From: Longilinea arvoryzae
GTDB taxonomy: Bacteria > Chloroflexota > Anaerolineae > Anaerolineales > Anaerolineaceae
DNA length: 64,000 nucleotides
Direction: 5' to 3'
Assembly (NCBI RefSeq): GCF_001050235.1
Contig: NZ_DF967972.1
Location: 164,274 to 228,273 of the forward strand
Shown here: in pieces, positions 54,092 to 62,878 of the stretch
Layout: each line of letters starts with the position of its first letter
Position numbering within the stretch: position 1 is the first letter of the stretch
Notes under the pieces: generated by a model
Seen by the model: the letters and a program-made list of their open reading frames with translations, nothing else
What the model was told of the DNA's origin: nothing
Database searches by the model: none
Made by a program: the position numbers and the translations under genes

Positions 54092-54161
54092 GTTAACAGC
54101 TAAAGGCTAAAGGCTAAAAGCTAACGGCTAAAAGCTAATGGCTGACCGCTAAAGGCTTCCT
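54092..54161 (-). repeat. Heptanucleotide array (RCYRAYN family), 10 units, running into the menG 3' end
   Basis: Units in strict register, plus strand: GTTAACA GCTAAAG, GCTAAAG GCTAAAA, GCTAACG GCTAAAA, GCTAATG GCTGACC, GCTAAAG GCTTCCT. The menG stop codon (CTA on the plus strand, 54135-54137) lies inside the unit at 54134-54140, so the last residues of MenG (PLAVSH) are encoded by the array. Confidence 0.88.
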
Positions 54162-54884
54162 CCCCCAATGGATGGCCATCGTGCCGAAGTTGAAGCGGTG
54201 AAAACCGACGTTCTCGAAGCCGGCCCGGGTCATCCGGTCGGCCAGCGCTTCGGCGGAGAGAAAATTCTCGCTCGTATCCGGCAAATAAGTATAAGCATCC
54301 CGCTGACCGGTGAGCAAGGTTCCCAGCAGCGGAATGACGAAATGCATGTGGATGTGGATCAGCGGCGAGAGCAGGTTGCGCACCGGGCGCGTGGTATCCA
54401 GGGTCACCATCCAGCCGCCGGGTTTGAGCACGCGCAACTGCTCCGAAAGCGCCCGGTCCAGGTCAGCCACATTGCGCAGCAGGTAACCGGAAACCAGCGC
54501 GTCGTAACACGCGCCGGTAAAGGGTAAATGTAATGCGTCCGCGGCGGCCCAACTGAAACCCGCCGCGCCCGGGCGTTTCCGGCCAACCCGCATCATTTCC
54601 AGCGTGAAATCCGCAGCGGTCACCCGCGCCGTGGGCACCTGGCGCAGCGTTTCGCGGGCCAGGTCGCCGGTGCCGGCGCCCAGGTCGAGCAGGCAGCCGC
54701 CCGGCGCAAGCTTTGCCCGCCGGATCACCTCGCGCCGCCAGCGCACATCCTGCCCGAAGGTCATCAGGCGGTTCATCAGGTCGTAGCGCGGCGCGATGCG
54801 CCCAAAAATACCGCGCACCTGACGGCCGCGGTCATCGATTGGTCGAACGGAGGTCTGAATCTTCTCAGCCCGGAATGGATTCAC
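54135..54884 (-). CDS. menG: Demethylmenaquinone/ubiquinone methyltransferase (UbiE/MenG)
   Basis: A 249-residue SAM methyltransferase for the last step of menaquinone synthesis. Typical blocks are IFGRIAPRYDLMNRLMTFGQDVRWRR, LLDLGAGTGDLARET, ADFTLEMM, ADALHLPF and SGYLLRNVADLDRAL (family usual: FGLRNV). It starts with GTG at 54884, overlapping the 3' end of the histidine kinase gene by 20 bases. No ATG exists before the first conserved block. The C-terminus (GRKPLAVSH) is supplied by a heptad array. Confidence 0.9.
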   Translation of the reverse strand: MNPFRAEKIQTSVRPIDDRGRQVRGIFGRIAPRYDLMNRLMTFGQDVRWRREVIRRAKLAPGGCLLDLGAGTGDLARETLRQVPTARVTAADFTLEMMRVGRKRPGAAGFSWAAADALHLPFTGACYDALVSGYLLRNVADLDRALSEQLRVLKPGGWMVTLDTTRPVRNLLSPLIHIHMHFVIPLLGTLLTGQRDAYTYLPDTSENFLSAEALADRMTRAGFENVGFHRFNFGTMAIHWGRKPLAVSH

Positions 54885-56565
54885 GGAAGGGCACCCAGGT
54901 GGTGATGGTCGTTCCCTGGCCGGGTTCGGAATAGATTTCCACATCCCCGCCGGCATTGCGGGCGCGGGTTTGCATGTTGGAAACGCCGTGCCCGATGGTT
55001 ACGTGAACCTTGGTGGGATCGAAACCGCGCCCGTCGTCGTGAATCTCGAGCAGCACGCGGTCCGAGGTCTTCCAGACCACCACTTCCACTTTCTTCGCGC
55101 GGGCGTGCTTGGCGATGTTGGCCAGCGCTTCCTGGGTGATGTGGAACATGGCCAGGGCTTCGCCGTCGGTCATGCCGGGGAATCCGTCCGCCGGCCCCTG
55201 CAGGATCACGGGAATCAGGGTGTTGGCCTTGAATTCATTGACCAGGCGCTGGATGCCCTGCATCAGATCTTCATCGTGAAGCTGGCGCGGGCGCAGATCC
55301 AGAATATAAGCCCGAATATCCCGAATGGTGCTGTTCAGGTCGGCAATGGCCTGATCGATGCGCTGGTGGGCTCCGTTCAGGTCTTCGCTCATCAACAAGC
55401 GGGCATGTTCCAGGGTCAGGCCAACGGCGTAGATGGATTGAATGATCCCATCGTGCAGGTCCATGCCAATGCGCTCGCGCTCTTCGAGGATGGCGAGACG
55501 CTTGCCCTGCACGTTGAGGCGCAGGTTCTCGATGGCTGTGCCCAGCCAGGAACTGATGGTGGCCAGGTATTGGGTTTCGAGCTCGTCCAGGGGCTGGCTG
55601 TGGCAGGTGGCCACCACCAGCACGCCCAGCGTACCGCGCCGTCCGGTCAGCGGCATGCAGGCCAGGTAGCGCAGGCAGGTATCCTGAACGGCCGGGTTGA
55701 GTGAGGTCAACACCTTATCCGGCAGGGTGAAGAGGCGGGGTTGGTTGTCTTTGGCGGTCGCGCCGATGATGTCCTCGCCGATGAGAACCTGGTCCTTTTT
55801 CCACAGGCGGTCGATGAGCATGCCCTGGTGATGGACCATCTGCAGCACTTCGCTGTCCTCGCGGCGCAGAAACACCTCGCCGACCTCCAGACGCAGGTAA
55901 CTGAGCAGTTGCCCCAGGCTCTGGCGGACGATGAGGTCGATATCGTCTGAAGTGGACATGGTGGAGGCCATGGTGTTGAGCAGGGCCAGGTTTTCGTTGC
56001 GGCGGGTCAGCACCCGGTCGCGTTGAATGAGTTCGCGATACAGGCGCGCGTTGGAGATGGCGACGGCGGCGTAAGAGGCCAGCATCTCAATGATCTGCTG
56101 GTCAGCCTCGGAAAACTCATCCGCATCGATCTTATCGGTCAGGTAAATCTGGCCCAGGGCTTCGTTGCCGAGGCGAATGGGTACGCCCAGAAACGACTTC
56201 ATGGGCGGGTGGTGCGCCGGATACCCCGCGCTGCGCGGGTCGCCGGCAATATCGGCTATACGAATAGGGGCTTTGGAGCGCATCAGTGCGCCGATCAGCC
56301 CGCGCCCGACCGGCGGGTGCGCCATGCGGGCGACTTCTGCATCGCTCATGCCGACGGTGATGAACTGCTCCAGCTCGCCGTTGACGCCAACCACCCCCAC
56401 CGCAGCATAACGGGCATTGGCCTGTTCGCAGGCCAGCGTGGCAATGCGCTTCAGCAGCGATTCGAGCGAAATATCGCGCACCAGATCCAGACTGGCGCGG
56501 TGCAGCGCCACCAGGCGCTCTTCGAGTTGTTCCTTGGTCAGCGTGCTCATCACATCATTCGGCAT
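54865..56565 (-). CDS. GAF-domain sensor histidine kinase (HisKA_3, NarL/LiaS-type partner)
   Basis: A 566-residue cytoplasmic sensor kinase with two GAF domains (residues about 15-165 and 195-350). A dimerisation domain of the HisKA_3 type follows, with phospho-acceptor His in ERIGMDLHDGIIQSIYAVG. It ends in an HATPase_c domain (ITQEALANIAKHARA, VLLEIHDDGRGFDP, GHGVSNMQTRARNAGG). No membrane helix is present. HisKA_3 kinases usually pair with NarL-type regulators, but none is nearby. The start at 56565 coincides with the predicted transcript start of a near-consensus promoter, so the message is likely leaderless; the upstream ATG at 56571 would lie before the start point. Confidence 0.9.
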   Translation of the reverse strand: MPNDVMSTLTKEQLEERLVALHRASLDLVRDISLESLLKRIATLACEQANARYAAVGVVGVNGELEQFITVGMSDAEVARMAHPPVGRGLIGALMRSKAPIRIADIAGDPRSAGYPAHHPPMKSFLGVPIRLGNEALGQIYLTDKIDADEFSEADQQIIEMLASYAAVAISNARLYRELIQRDRVLTRRNENLALLNTMASTMSTSDDIDLIVRQSLGQLLSYLRLEVGEVFLRREDSEVLQMVHHQGMLIDRLWKKDQVLIGEDIIGATAKDNQPRLFTLPDKVLTSLNPAVQDTCLRYLACMPLTGRRGTLGVLVVATCHSQPLDELETQYLATISSWLGTAIENLRLNVQGKRLAILEERERIGMDLHDGIIQSIYAVGLTLEHARLLMSEDLNGAHQRIDQAIADLNSTIRDIRAYILDLRPRQLHDEDLMQGIQRLVNEFKANTLIPVILQGPADGFPGMTDGEALAMFHITQEALANIAKHARAKKVEVVVWKTSDRVLLEIHDDGRGFDPTKVHVTIGHGVSNMQTRARNAGGDVEIYSEPGQGTTITTWVPFRESIPG

Positions 56566-56571
56566 GGCCAT

Positions 56572-56600
56572 ATTTTACCTGTTGTATCCACTTTAGTCAA
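56572..56600 (-). promoter_or_regulatory. Promoter of the histidine kinase gene
   Basis: On the minus strand: TTGACT (56600-56595), 17-base spacer, TAAAAT (56577-56572). The expected start point, seven bases on, is the A of the ATG at 56565. Confidence 0.7.
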
Positions 56601-56616
56601 AAGAAAGGGGAAAGAG

Positions 56617-56637
56617 GTGAAGGGTGATGAGGAATGA
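56617..56637 (+). repeat. Short heptad array of the GTGANNN family beside the IS110 element
   Basis: GTGAAGG GTGATGA GGAATGA in 7-bp register, with a weak fourth unit. It lies just outside the IS110 element and its flanking CCACAGAG, so it belongs to the pre-insertion intergenic region. Confidence 0.5.
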
Positions 56638-56678
56638 GGAAGCCACAGAGCAACTGTGTAGAATGTCAAGAAAGAAAA

Positions 56679-57875
<1,197 letters not shown>

Positions 57876-57977
57876 TCAACCTTCGAGCATTTTTCGGTTT
57901 TAGCTTTCGGCTCTCGTTTCACGCCTTACTTCTCATGAAAACAACCTCGCCTTACTACGTTGCAACTCTTTTCTTTA

Positions 57978-58069
57978 CCCTCTGTGCCCTCTGTGCTCTC
58001 TGTGGCTAATCTTTCTTCTCTTCTTTCTTATCCCCTGTGTCCTCTGTGCTCTCTGTGGCTAATCTTTCT
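57978..58069 (+). repeat. CTCTGTG nonamer repeats with a 53-bp direct duplication
   Basis: CCCTCTGTG, CCCTCTGTG and CTCTCTGTG run in 9-bp register from 57978. A 29-base block (CCTCTGTGCTCTCTGTGG plus GCTAATCTTTCT, sharing one G) occurs at 57988-58016 and again at 58041-58069, 53 bp apart. The complementary word CCACAGAG flanks the IS110 element. The block ends 36 bases before the ribokinase start. Confidence 0.75.
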
Positions 58070-58105
58070 CTCCCGCCGTGATAGAATTTCTACAGGAGAA
58101 ATCTC

Positions 58106-59017
58106 ATGACCCAACCCATCATTGTCGTCGGCAGTTTGAACATGGACCTGGTGGTGCGCGTGGCGCGCCACCCGCGCCTGGGTGAAACCCTGCTGGGCGG
58201 TGAATTCCATACCTTTCCGGGCGGCAAAGGCGCCAACCAGGCTGTGGCGGCGGCCCGCCTGGGCGCGCCGGTGCGCATGATCGGGCGCGTGGGCCGGGAT
58301 GATTTCGGAGCCTCGCTGCTGTCCATCGCGCAGAGCGACGGCGTGGATACCACCCATGTCCGGGAAGACCCCGGGGCGGCCAGCGGCGTGGCCCTGATTA
58401 CGGTCAGCGAAGATGGGCAGAACACCATCGTGGTGGCGGCCGGCGCAAACGGGCGCCTGAGCGCCGAGGACGTCTACGCCGCCGAGGCAGTTTTCGCGGA
58501 CGCCGGGGCGGTGGTCATGCAGCTCGAAGTTCCGCTCACGGCGGTCGAAGCCGCTGCCAGGTTGGGACGCAAGTACGGCGCAGCCACCATTCTCAACCCG
58601 GCCCCCGCCCAACCCCTCAGCCCTGAACTCCTGGCCTGGATCGATTATCTGGTGCCTAACCAGCCCGAACTGCGCCTGCTTTCCGGCCAAACTGACCTGG
58701 ATGCCGGCATCCAAACGCTGTTGGAACAAGGCGTGGCCAATCTGATCGTTACCCTGGGCGACCAGGGGGTGCGCTGGGCCTCAACCGCCCGGCAGGGTTA
58801 CGTCCCGGCCTTCAACGTGCTTGCCGTGGATACCACCGCCGCCGGGGATGCTTTCGTGGGCGCGTTTGCCGCCGGGCTGGCGGAAGGCCGCAGCGTGGAA
58901 GAATCCCTGCGCCGCGGCTGTGCGGCCGGGGCACTCACCGTCACCCGCGCCGGCGCGCAGCCCTCGCTACCCACGCGCGCCGAGTTGGAAGCATTCCTGC
59001 GAAAACGCGGCGAATGA
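58106..59017 (+). CDS. rbsK: Ribokinase (PfkB family)
   Basis: A 303-residue sugar kinase phosphorylating ribose at O5. Family features are VVGSLNMDLVVRV at the N-terminus, FPGGKGANQAVAAARLG, IGRVGRDDFG, NPAPAQPLSPELL, and the ATP/catalytic-base motif DTTAAGDAFVGAFAAGLAEG (usual form DTxGAGD, here with A for G). AGGAG lies eight bases before the ATG. No ribose transporter or rbsD is adjacent, so it may act in nucleoside salvage. Confidence 0.92.
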   Translation: MTQPIIVVGSLNMDLVVRVARHPRLGETLLGGEFHTFPGGKGANQAVAAARLGAPVRMIGRVGRDDFGASLLSIAQSDGVDTTHVREDPGAASGVALITVSEDGQNTIVVAAGANGRLSAEDVYAAEAVFADAGAVVMQLEVPLTAVEAAARLGRKYGAATILNPAPAQPLSPELLAWIDYLVPNQPELRLLSGQTDLDAGIQTLLEQGVANLIVTLGDQGVRWASTARQGYVPAFNVLAVDTTAAGDAFVGAFAAGLAEGRSVEESLRRGCAAGALTVTRAGAQPSLPTRAELEAFLRKRGE

Positions 59018-59032
59018 GCCGATCCTCTCGAA

Positions 59033-59200
59033 TTATTCGGCTGCCATCAAGCGTTCAACGCTCCGCGTCGGATGGCATTTGGACAGGTCATCAGCGCTTT
59101 GCAGATTAACCCAAAATTCGGCCGATATGCCCAACGGAATAAGGAATTCTTCCAGTAAAAAGCTCCATGGATGGGTGGCAATCCGATTTTCAGGGAACAA
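59033..59200 (-). pseudogene. Remnant of a HigA-type antitoxin gene with internal deletion
   Basis: The minus frame reads LFPENRIATHPWSFLLEEFL, then IPLGIS, directly followed by AEFWVNLQSADDLSKC and ending ERLMAAE-stop. HigA/VapI antitoxins begin RIATHPGExLLEEFLxPLGIS and, after their helix-turn-helix, have SPEFWxNLQxxYDL. Here the whole helix-turn-helix, about 40 residues, is missing in frame, and the usual HPGE is HPWS. No ATG is at the expected place and no toxin gene is adjacent. It lies between ribokinase and the LLM gene. Confidence 0.7.
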
Positions 59201-59208
59201 CGCTACTC

Positions 59209-60036
59209 CTAAATGGTAGGCGCGCCCTTTCGAATGTGCTCCGCGGCCTCCTCAAACGTGGCTCCCCACAGGCCTTCGATCCACCAGGTGGCGCCGGCAT
59301 CCCGCAGAGCGGCCAGTCTGGCTTGCCGTTCAACCGCATCCAGCCCAGCCGTGCTGCCCTCGATCACGATGTCGAAGGGCGTTTGCGCCGCGCGATTGGC
59401 TTCAATGTAAGCCTTCACCTCGGCCACTTCCGCGGGCGTCAGCGCCGCAAACTGCCCGTTTGCGCCGGATTTGACCGGCAGCACGCCGTCGCACTTCAAC
59501 GCGCGGCGCATCGATTTTGGCCTGGGCCAGGCGCCCACCACCCACAGCGGGATGCGTGGCTGCTGAACCGGCCGGGGTGGGTAATACTGCGGGTCCAGCG
59601 CAGTGAGTTTGAGATGGTAATGGCGTCCGTCATAATCGAAGGGTTGCCCGGCGTACAGTTGGGTCAGGATGTCGATGGTCTCATCGAGCATCTCGGCCCG
59701 CAACCGGGTATCGGTCACCGCATCCGGAAAAGCCTGCCAGCCCATCCACACCGCGCCGGTGGCCAGCGCCAGCGTCAGGCGTCCGCCGCTCAGGTGATCC
59801 AAAGCGGCACTCTCCGAGGCAATTTTCCAGGGCTTGCGCAGCGGCACGGGCACCACCATCACGCCCAGGCGAATGCGCTGCGTGCGCATGGCGGCCGCGC
59901 TCAGTGACACGATCGGATCGACGGTCCAGATGGCATCGCCGACAAAGGCGCCGTCCCAACCGTGCTCTTCGGCCAGATAGGCTAATTCGGCAATCTCTCG
60001 CGCGCTGAGATAAGGCAGGGCGACTCCGAAATTCAT
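59209..60036 (-). CDS. LLM-class (luciferase-like) oxidoreductase, probably F420-dependent
   Basis: A 275-residue TIM-barrel flavin/F420 oxidoreductase. Features are MNFGVALPY at the N-terminus, AYLAEEHGWDGAFVGDAIW, RIRLGVMVVPVPLRKPWKIASESAALDHLSGGRLTLALATG-type strand and helix (LGV, ASESAALDHLSGGR) and PLWVVGAWPR. AAGGAG lies eight bases before the ATG at 60036, which removes a long open extension in the same frame. Use of F420 or FMN cannot be told. Stop codon TAG at 59209. Confidence 0.88.
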   Translation of the reverse strand: MNFGVALPYLSAREIAELAYLAEEHGWDGAFVGDAIWTVDPIVSLSAAAMRTQRIRLGVMVVPVPLRKPWKIASESAALDHLSGGRLTLALATGAVWMGWQAFPDAVTDTRLRAEMLDETIDILTQLYAGQPFDYDGRHYHLKLTALDPQYYPPRPVQQPRIPLWVVGAWPRPKSMRRALKCDGVLPVKSGANGQFAALTPAEVAEVKAYIEANRAAQTPFDIVIEGSTAGLDAVERQARLAALRDAGATWWIEGLWGATFEEAAEHIRKGAPTI

Positions 60037-60168
60037 GCAGTGACTCCTTGAAGGGATGGTAAGAAGCGGATCGAGACTTTGATTGTAGCCTGAAACGCGG
60101 CGAAACGATGTAAAATGAAGGGTGCGTTTGAATCCAGCTTTGATTTTGTCTTTTCTCGGAGTGTTCGC

Positions 60169-61203
60169 ATGGAATCCATTAACCGTTTCGCCGTTGTCAT
60201 TCACCCGCTCAGGCCGTTCATGGAATGGGTAAACCGCCCGGCGGTGCGCGGCACGGACGAATTGATTCCGCTGGAGGCGCTGCAGGAAGACGCGACCGTA
60301 ATCCTGACCCCCGAGATGGACACGACCGATGCTGCCCTGAACTGGCTTAAAAGTTACAAGCCCCAATTGTTCGAAATGGAACTGGAAAGCTGGTGCACCG
60401 ACCGCTCCACCTGGCCCGAAAAACGCACCGCCCGGCTGTTCGACGAGTGGTTCGACCTGGAAGTGCACACCATGGTCTTCGATGCCGTCGGCGAACCCAT
60501 CCACACGGCCCTGCAGGAAGCTCAGGAAGGCGGTAACATCCAACCCGGCGACAACGTCCGGGTGCGTTCGGGGGTGATCGAGCCGGAAACCGGCGCCGAT
60601 CTTTCCGGGTGGGAAGGGCGCGTGATGGAGATGGCCATCGATCCGGACAGCGGCGTTCTGGTGGCATGGGTGGAATGGGACAGCCCGACGCTCCAACAGC
60701 TCACCCCGGGCTTGATTCAGCGCTTCATCAACGCCGATTCCGATTGGGTCGGGCAGGCGATGGAAGTCCGGGATCTGCAGGTCGCTCAACCGCGCGATAC
60801 CCTTGCCCAGACCGAACAGGCGCGCACCGATCTGCTGGCGCGCTATACCTGGACCGATCTGGGCTTGCAGGGGAAACGCATCTACCGGATTCTGAAAGAT
60901 GCCTTCAAGGCCAATCCAAAGTTCACCTGCCTGGATGCCTGGGAATCGTATTTGAACGCGAAACTAAGCTTCCCGTTTATGGCGCGCGTGGTGGTCGAAC
61001 AGGACTGCGGACCGTTGAACCTGGACATGGAGGTCGAGGTGCGTGAGCTTTCGGGGATCGAACCGGACAACGGATTGTTCGCTCTGGTGCAGCGCGGCGG
61101 GCGCAGCTTCGTTTTTCCCCTCTCCGACCTGGCCGTGGACGATCCGGCCGCACCGAATTTCCAACTCCTGGAAGATTACGGCATGTGGTATGAGAATAAG
61201 TAA
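60169..61203 (+). CDS. Protein of unknown function with SH3/KOW-like middle segment
   Basis: A 344-residue soluble protein; family not recognised. Residues 1-110 are rich in Trp and acidic residues (HPLRPFMEWVNRP, LESWCTDRSTWPEK, LFDEWFDLEVH). Residues 120-200 contain PGDNVRVRSGVIEPETGADLSGWEGRVMEM, like a KOW/SH3 barrel. The C-terminus (PLNLDMEVEVRELSGIEPDNGLFALVQRGG, ending EDYGMWYENK) resembles a small acidic beta domain found in some calcium-binding proteins. GGAG lies seven bases before the ATG at 60169. A GTGAAGN heptad array follows the stop immediately. Confidence 0.7.
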   Translation: MESINRFAVVIHPLRPFMEWVNRPAVRGTDELIPLEALQEDATVILTPEMDTTDAALNWLKSYKPQLFEMELESWCTDRSTWPEKRTARLFDEWFDLEVHTMVFDAVGEPIHTALQEAQEGGNIQPGDNVRVRSGVIEPETGADLSGWEGRVMEMAIDPDSGVLVAWVEWDSPTLQQLTPGLIQRFINADSDWVGQAMEVRDLQVAQPRDTLAQTEQARTDLLARYTWTDLGLQGKRIYRILKDAFKANPKFTCLDAWESYLNAKLSFPFMARVVVEQDCGPLNLDMEVEVRELSGIEPDNGLFALVQRGGRSFVFPLSDLAVDDPAAPNFQLLEDYGMWYENK

Positions 61204-61206
61204 GAA

Positions 61207-61241
61207 GTGAAGAGTGAAGAGTGAAGCGTGAAGCGTGATTC
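61207..61241 (+). repeat. Heptanucleotide array (GTGANNN family), 5 units, directly after a stop codon
   Basis: GTGAAGA GTGAAGA, GTGAAGC GTGAAGC, GTGATTC starting three bases after the TAA at 61201-61203, in perfect 7-bp register. It shares the GTGA core and spacing with the arrays at 40626-40742. Confidence 0.8.
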
Positions 61242-61374
61242 CGTTATTCGTTGATTCAGTATTCGGCTAAATCAACTCATCCCCAATGCAATTGATTTTC
61301 TGTAATAATGACGTAAGTCATCTGGCGGTTTACGTCGCCACCACGGGGTAAACCGAAGAAATTTTTCCCAAAAA

Positions 61375-61416
61375 GCCACCAGCTAATAGCTAATGGCCAA
61401 TGGCTAATGGCTAATC
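61375..61416 (-). repeat. Heptanucleotide array (RCYRAYN family), 6 units, supplying the stop codon of the phosphatase gene
   Basis: GCCACCA GCTAATA, GCTAATG GCCAATG, GCTAATG GCTAATC in register. The stop codon of the phosphatase gene (CTA on the plus strand, 61404-61406) lies in the fifth unit, and its last residues ISH are encoded by the array. Confidence 0.85.
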
Positions 61417-61874
61417 TTCTCCAACAAGCCCCGACAACCTGCTTCCACCAGTTCGAAGACAGTTTCGAAATTGCCGTCATAATACGGGTCCGGGATATCG
61501 GCCGGAAAATCCGGGCCTGCAAATTCCATCAAACGATAAACATGGATTGCGCCGTTGCTCAACCGGCGCAAATCGACCCAATTTTCGTAATCCATTCCGA
61601 TCAGGTAATCCACCCCATCCAGGTCGGTCCGGCGAATCTGCACCGAGCGTTTGGCAGGGTCGAGGGGGACGGCGTGCTGTTTGAGCACGGCGCGCGTACC
61701 GGGGTGGGGCGGCTTTCCGACCTCCCAGGGGCTGGTGGCAGCCGAACTGATCTCGATCTTCTCACCCAGCCCGGCCTCGTTCACCATCTGCCTGAATACC
61801 GCTTCAGCCATGGGGGAACGGCAAATATTCCCCAAGCATACGAATAAAACTCGAATCTTCGTTTTCTGTTCCAT
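61404..61874 (-). CDS. Low-molecular-weight protein-tyrosine phosphatase
   Basis: A 156-residue cytoplasmic phosphatase. The P-loop is VLFVCLGNICRSPMAEAVF (C-x5-R-S, about residue 16) and the general-acid Asp is in IPDPYYDGNFETVFELVE. The start at 61874 (MEQKTKIRVLF) is chosen as the nearest ATG to the first strand; ATG at 61886 is possible and neither has a strong ribosome-binding site. In some bacteria such enzymes control polysaccharide kinases or protein arginine phosphates; here the target is unknown. The C-terminal ISH-stop is formed by a heptad repeat array. Confidence 0.9.
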   Translation of the reverse strand: MEQKTKIRVLFVCLGNICRSPMAEAVFRQMVNEAGLGEKIEISSAATSPWEVGKPPHPGTRAVLKQHAVPLDPAKRSVQIRRTDLDGVDYLIGMDYENWVDLRRLSNGAIHVYRLMEFAGPDFPADIPDPYYDGNFETVFELVEAGCRGLLEKISH

Positions 61875-61965
61875 ATCCAATCCCATCGCGAGGTCGGCAG
61901 TGATTGTACCAGAAAACACCCTCTAGGCTTGCAAGTTTCCCTCCGGATTCAGGTTGGCGTTTATC

Positions 61966-61974
61966 TGTTATAAT
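61966..61974 (+). promoter_or_regulatory. Extended -10 promoter of the LysM protein gene
   Basis: TGT-TATAAT ends ten bases before the ATG at 61985. The predicted untranslated leader is about four bases, too short for a Shine-Dalgarno site. Confidence 0.55.
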
Positions 61975-61984
61975 TTTTGTACCC

Positions 61985-62788
61985 ATGACACCTTCAGTAC
62001 GCAATACCCATACTTCACGCCTATTTTGGCTGGCAGGGCTGCTCGGGGTATGTGTTTTCCTCGGACTGCTGACCATGCCTGCCACTGCTGCGCCTCGGGC
62101 GCAAATTTACTACAACACTCCCACTCCGGACGCGGATGGGCGCATCGTTTATGTGGTCAAATCTGGCGAGACCTGCCTGAGCATCTCCCTCCTCACCGGG
62201 GTTTCGTTGACCCAGCTTCGTGAACTCAATTCACTTAACGAAGCGTGTGTATTGTCCGTGGGTCAGGAACTGCTGCTGGCACAGGTTACGGCGGTCGCCC
62301 CCACGGCCGGCCCGACCACCACGCCCACGGCGATCCTGCCCTCGCCCACGCCCTTTAACGGAACCGGCGAAGTCTGCGTTTATCTGTTCGATGACGTCAA
62401 CGGCAACGGCGTGCCGGACGAAAACGAAACCGGCATCGTCGGCGGCGCCATCAGCCTGACCGACCGGGTCGGCAAGGTATCCCTCACCGGCACCACCCTG
62501 GGGACAAGCGTTCCGGTTTGTTTTTCGGATCTGGACGAGGGCGAGTACAACGTTTCGGTGGGCGTACCGGAAGGATATAACGCGACCACCCAGTTGAACT
62601 ATACGCTCACCGTGCGCGCCGGCGAAACCAGCAACGTCGATTTCGGCGCCCAGCTCAGCGGCGCGGCCCGGGTGCTCTCCCCGGCCGAAGGCGGCACCTC
62701 GCCCATGCTCGGGATCCTGGGCATCCTGGTGCTGCTGGGCGGCGGCGCGCTGGGATTCCTGGCCCTGCGTTCGCGGAAGTTTAGATAA
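61985..62788 (+). CDS. Secreted LysM protein with SdrD B-like domain and C-terminal membrane anchor
   Basis: A 267-residue surface protein. Signal peptide at residues 14-36 (LFWLAGLLGVCVFLGLLTMPATAA). LysM domain at about 55-100 (IVYVVKSGETCLSISLLTGV, LRELNSLN, LSVGQELLL), which binds peptidoglycan or chitin-like glycans. A short Thr/Pro linker follows, then an SdrD B-like Ca-binding beta domain at about 135-225 (VCVYLFDDVNGNGVPDENETGI). The C-terminal helix (MLGILGILVLLGGGALGFLAL) is followed by RSRKFR. No LPxTG motif precedes the helix, so it is a plain membrane anchor. Confidence 0.88.
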   Translation: MTPSVRNTHTSRLFWLAGLLGVCVFLGLLTMPATAAPRAQIYYNTPTPDADGRIVYVVKSGETCLSISLLTGVSLTQLRELNSLNEACVLSVGQELLLAQVTAVAPTAGPTTTPTAILPSPTPFNGTGEVCVYLFDDVNGNGVPDENETGIVGGAISLTDRVGKVSLTGTTLGTSVPVCFSDLDEGEYNVSVGVPEGYNATTQLNYTLTVRAGETSNVDFGAQLSGAARVLSPAEGGTSPMLGILGILVLLGGGALGFLALRSRKFR

Positions 62789-62798
62789 CGCCGAATTC

Positions 62799-62827
62799 GG
62801 ACGGCCCGGCGGGGCCGTCCTTTTTTT
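62799..62827 (+). terminator. Rho-independent terminator of the LysM protein gene
   Basis: A 9-bp stem, GGACGGCCC with GGGCCGTCC, has a GGCG loop and seven T. Confidence 0.92.
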
Positions 62828-62878
62828 ACCAGGGCCATCCGCTGCCTGGCGGCAGCCGCCCGGTTTGGCATCCCTGGC

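Noticed and set aside
59209-60789. A 526-residue version of the LLM oxidoreductase
   Set aside because: The extra N-terminal part is antisense to the gene at 60169. AAGGAG before the ATG at 60036 and the MNFGVALPY start fix the real N-terminus.
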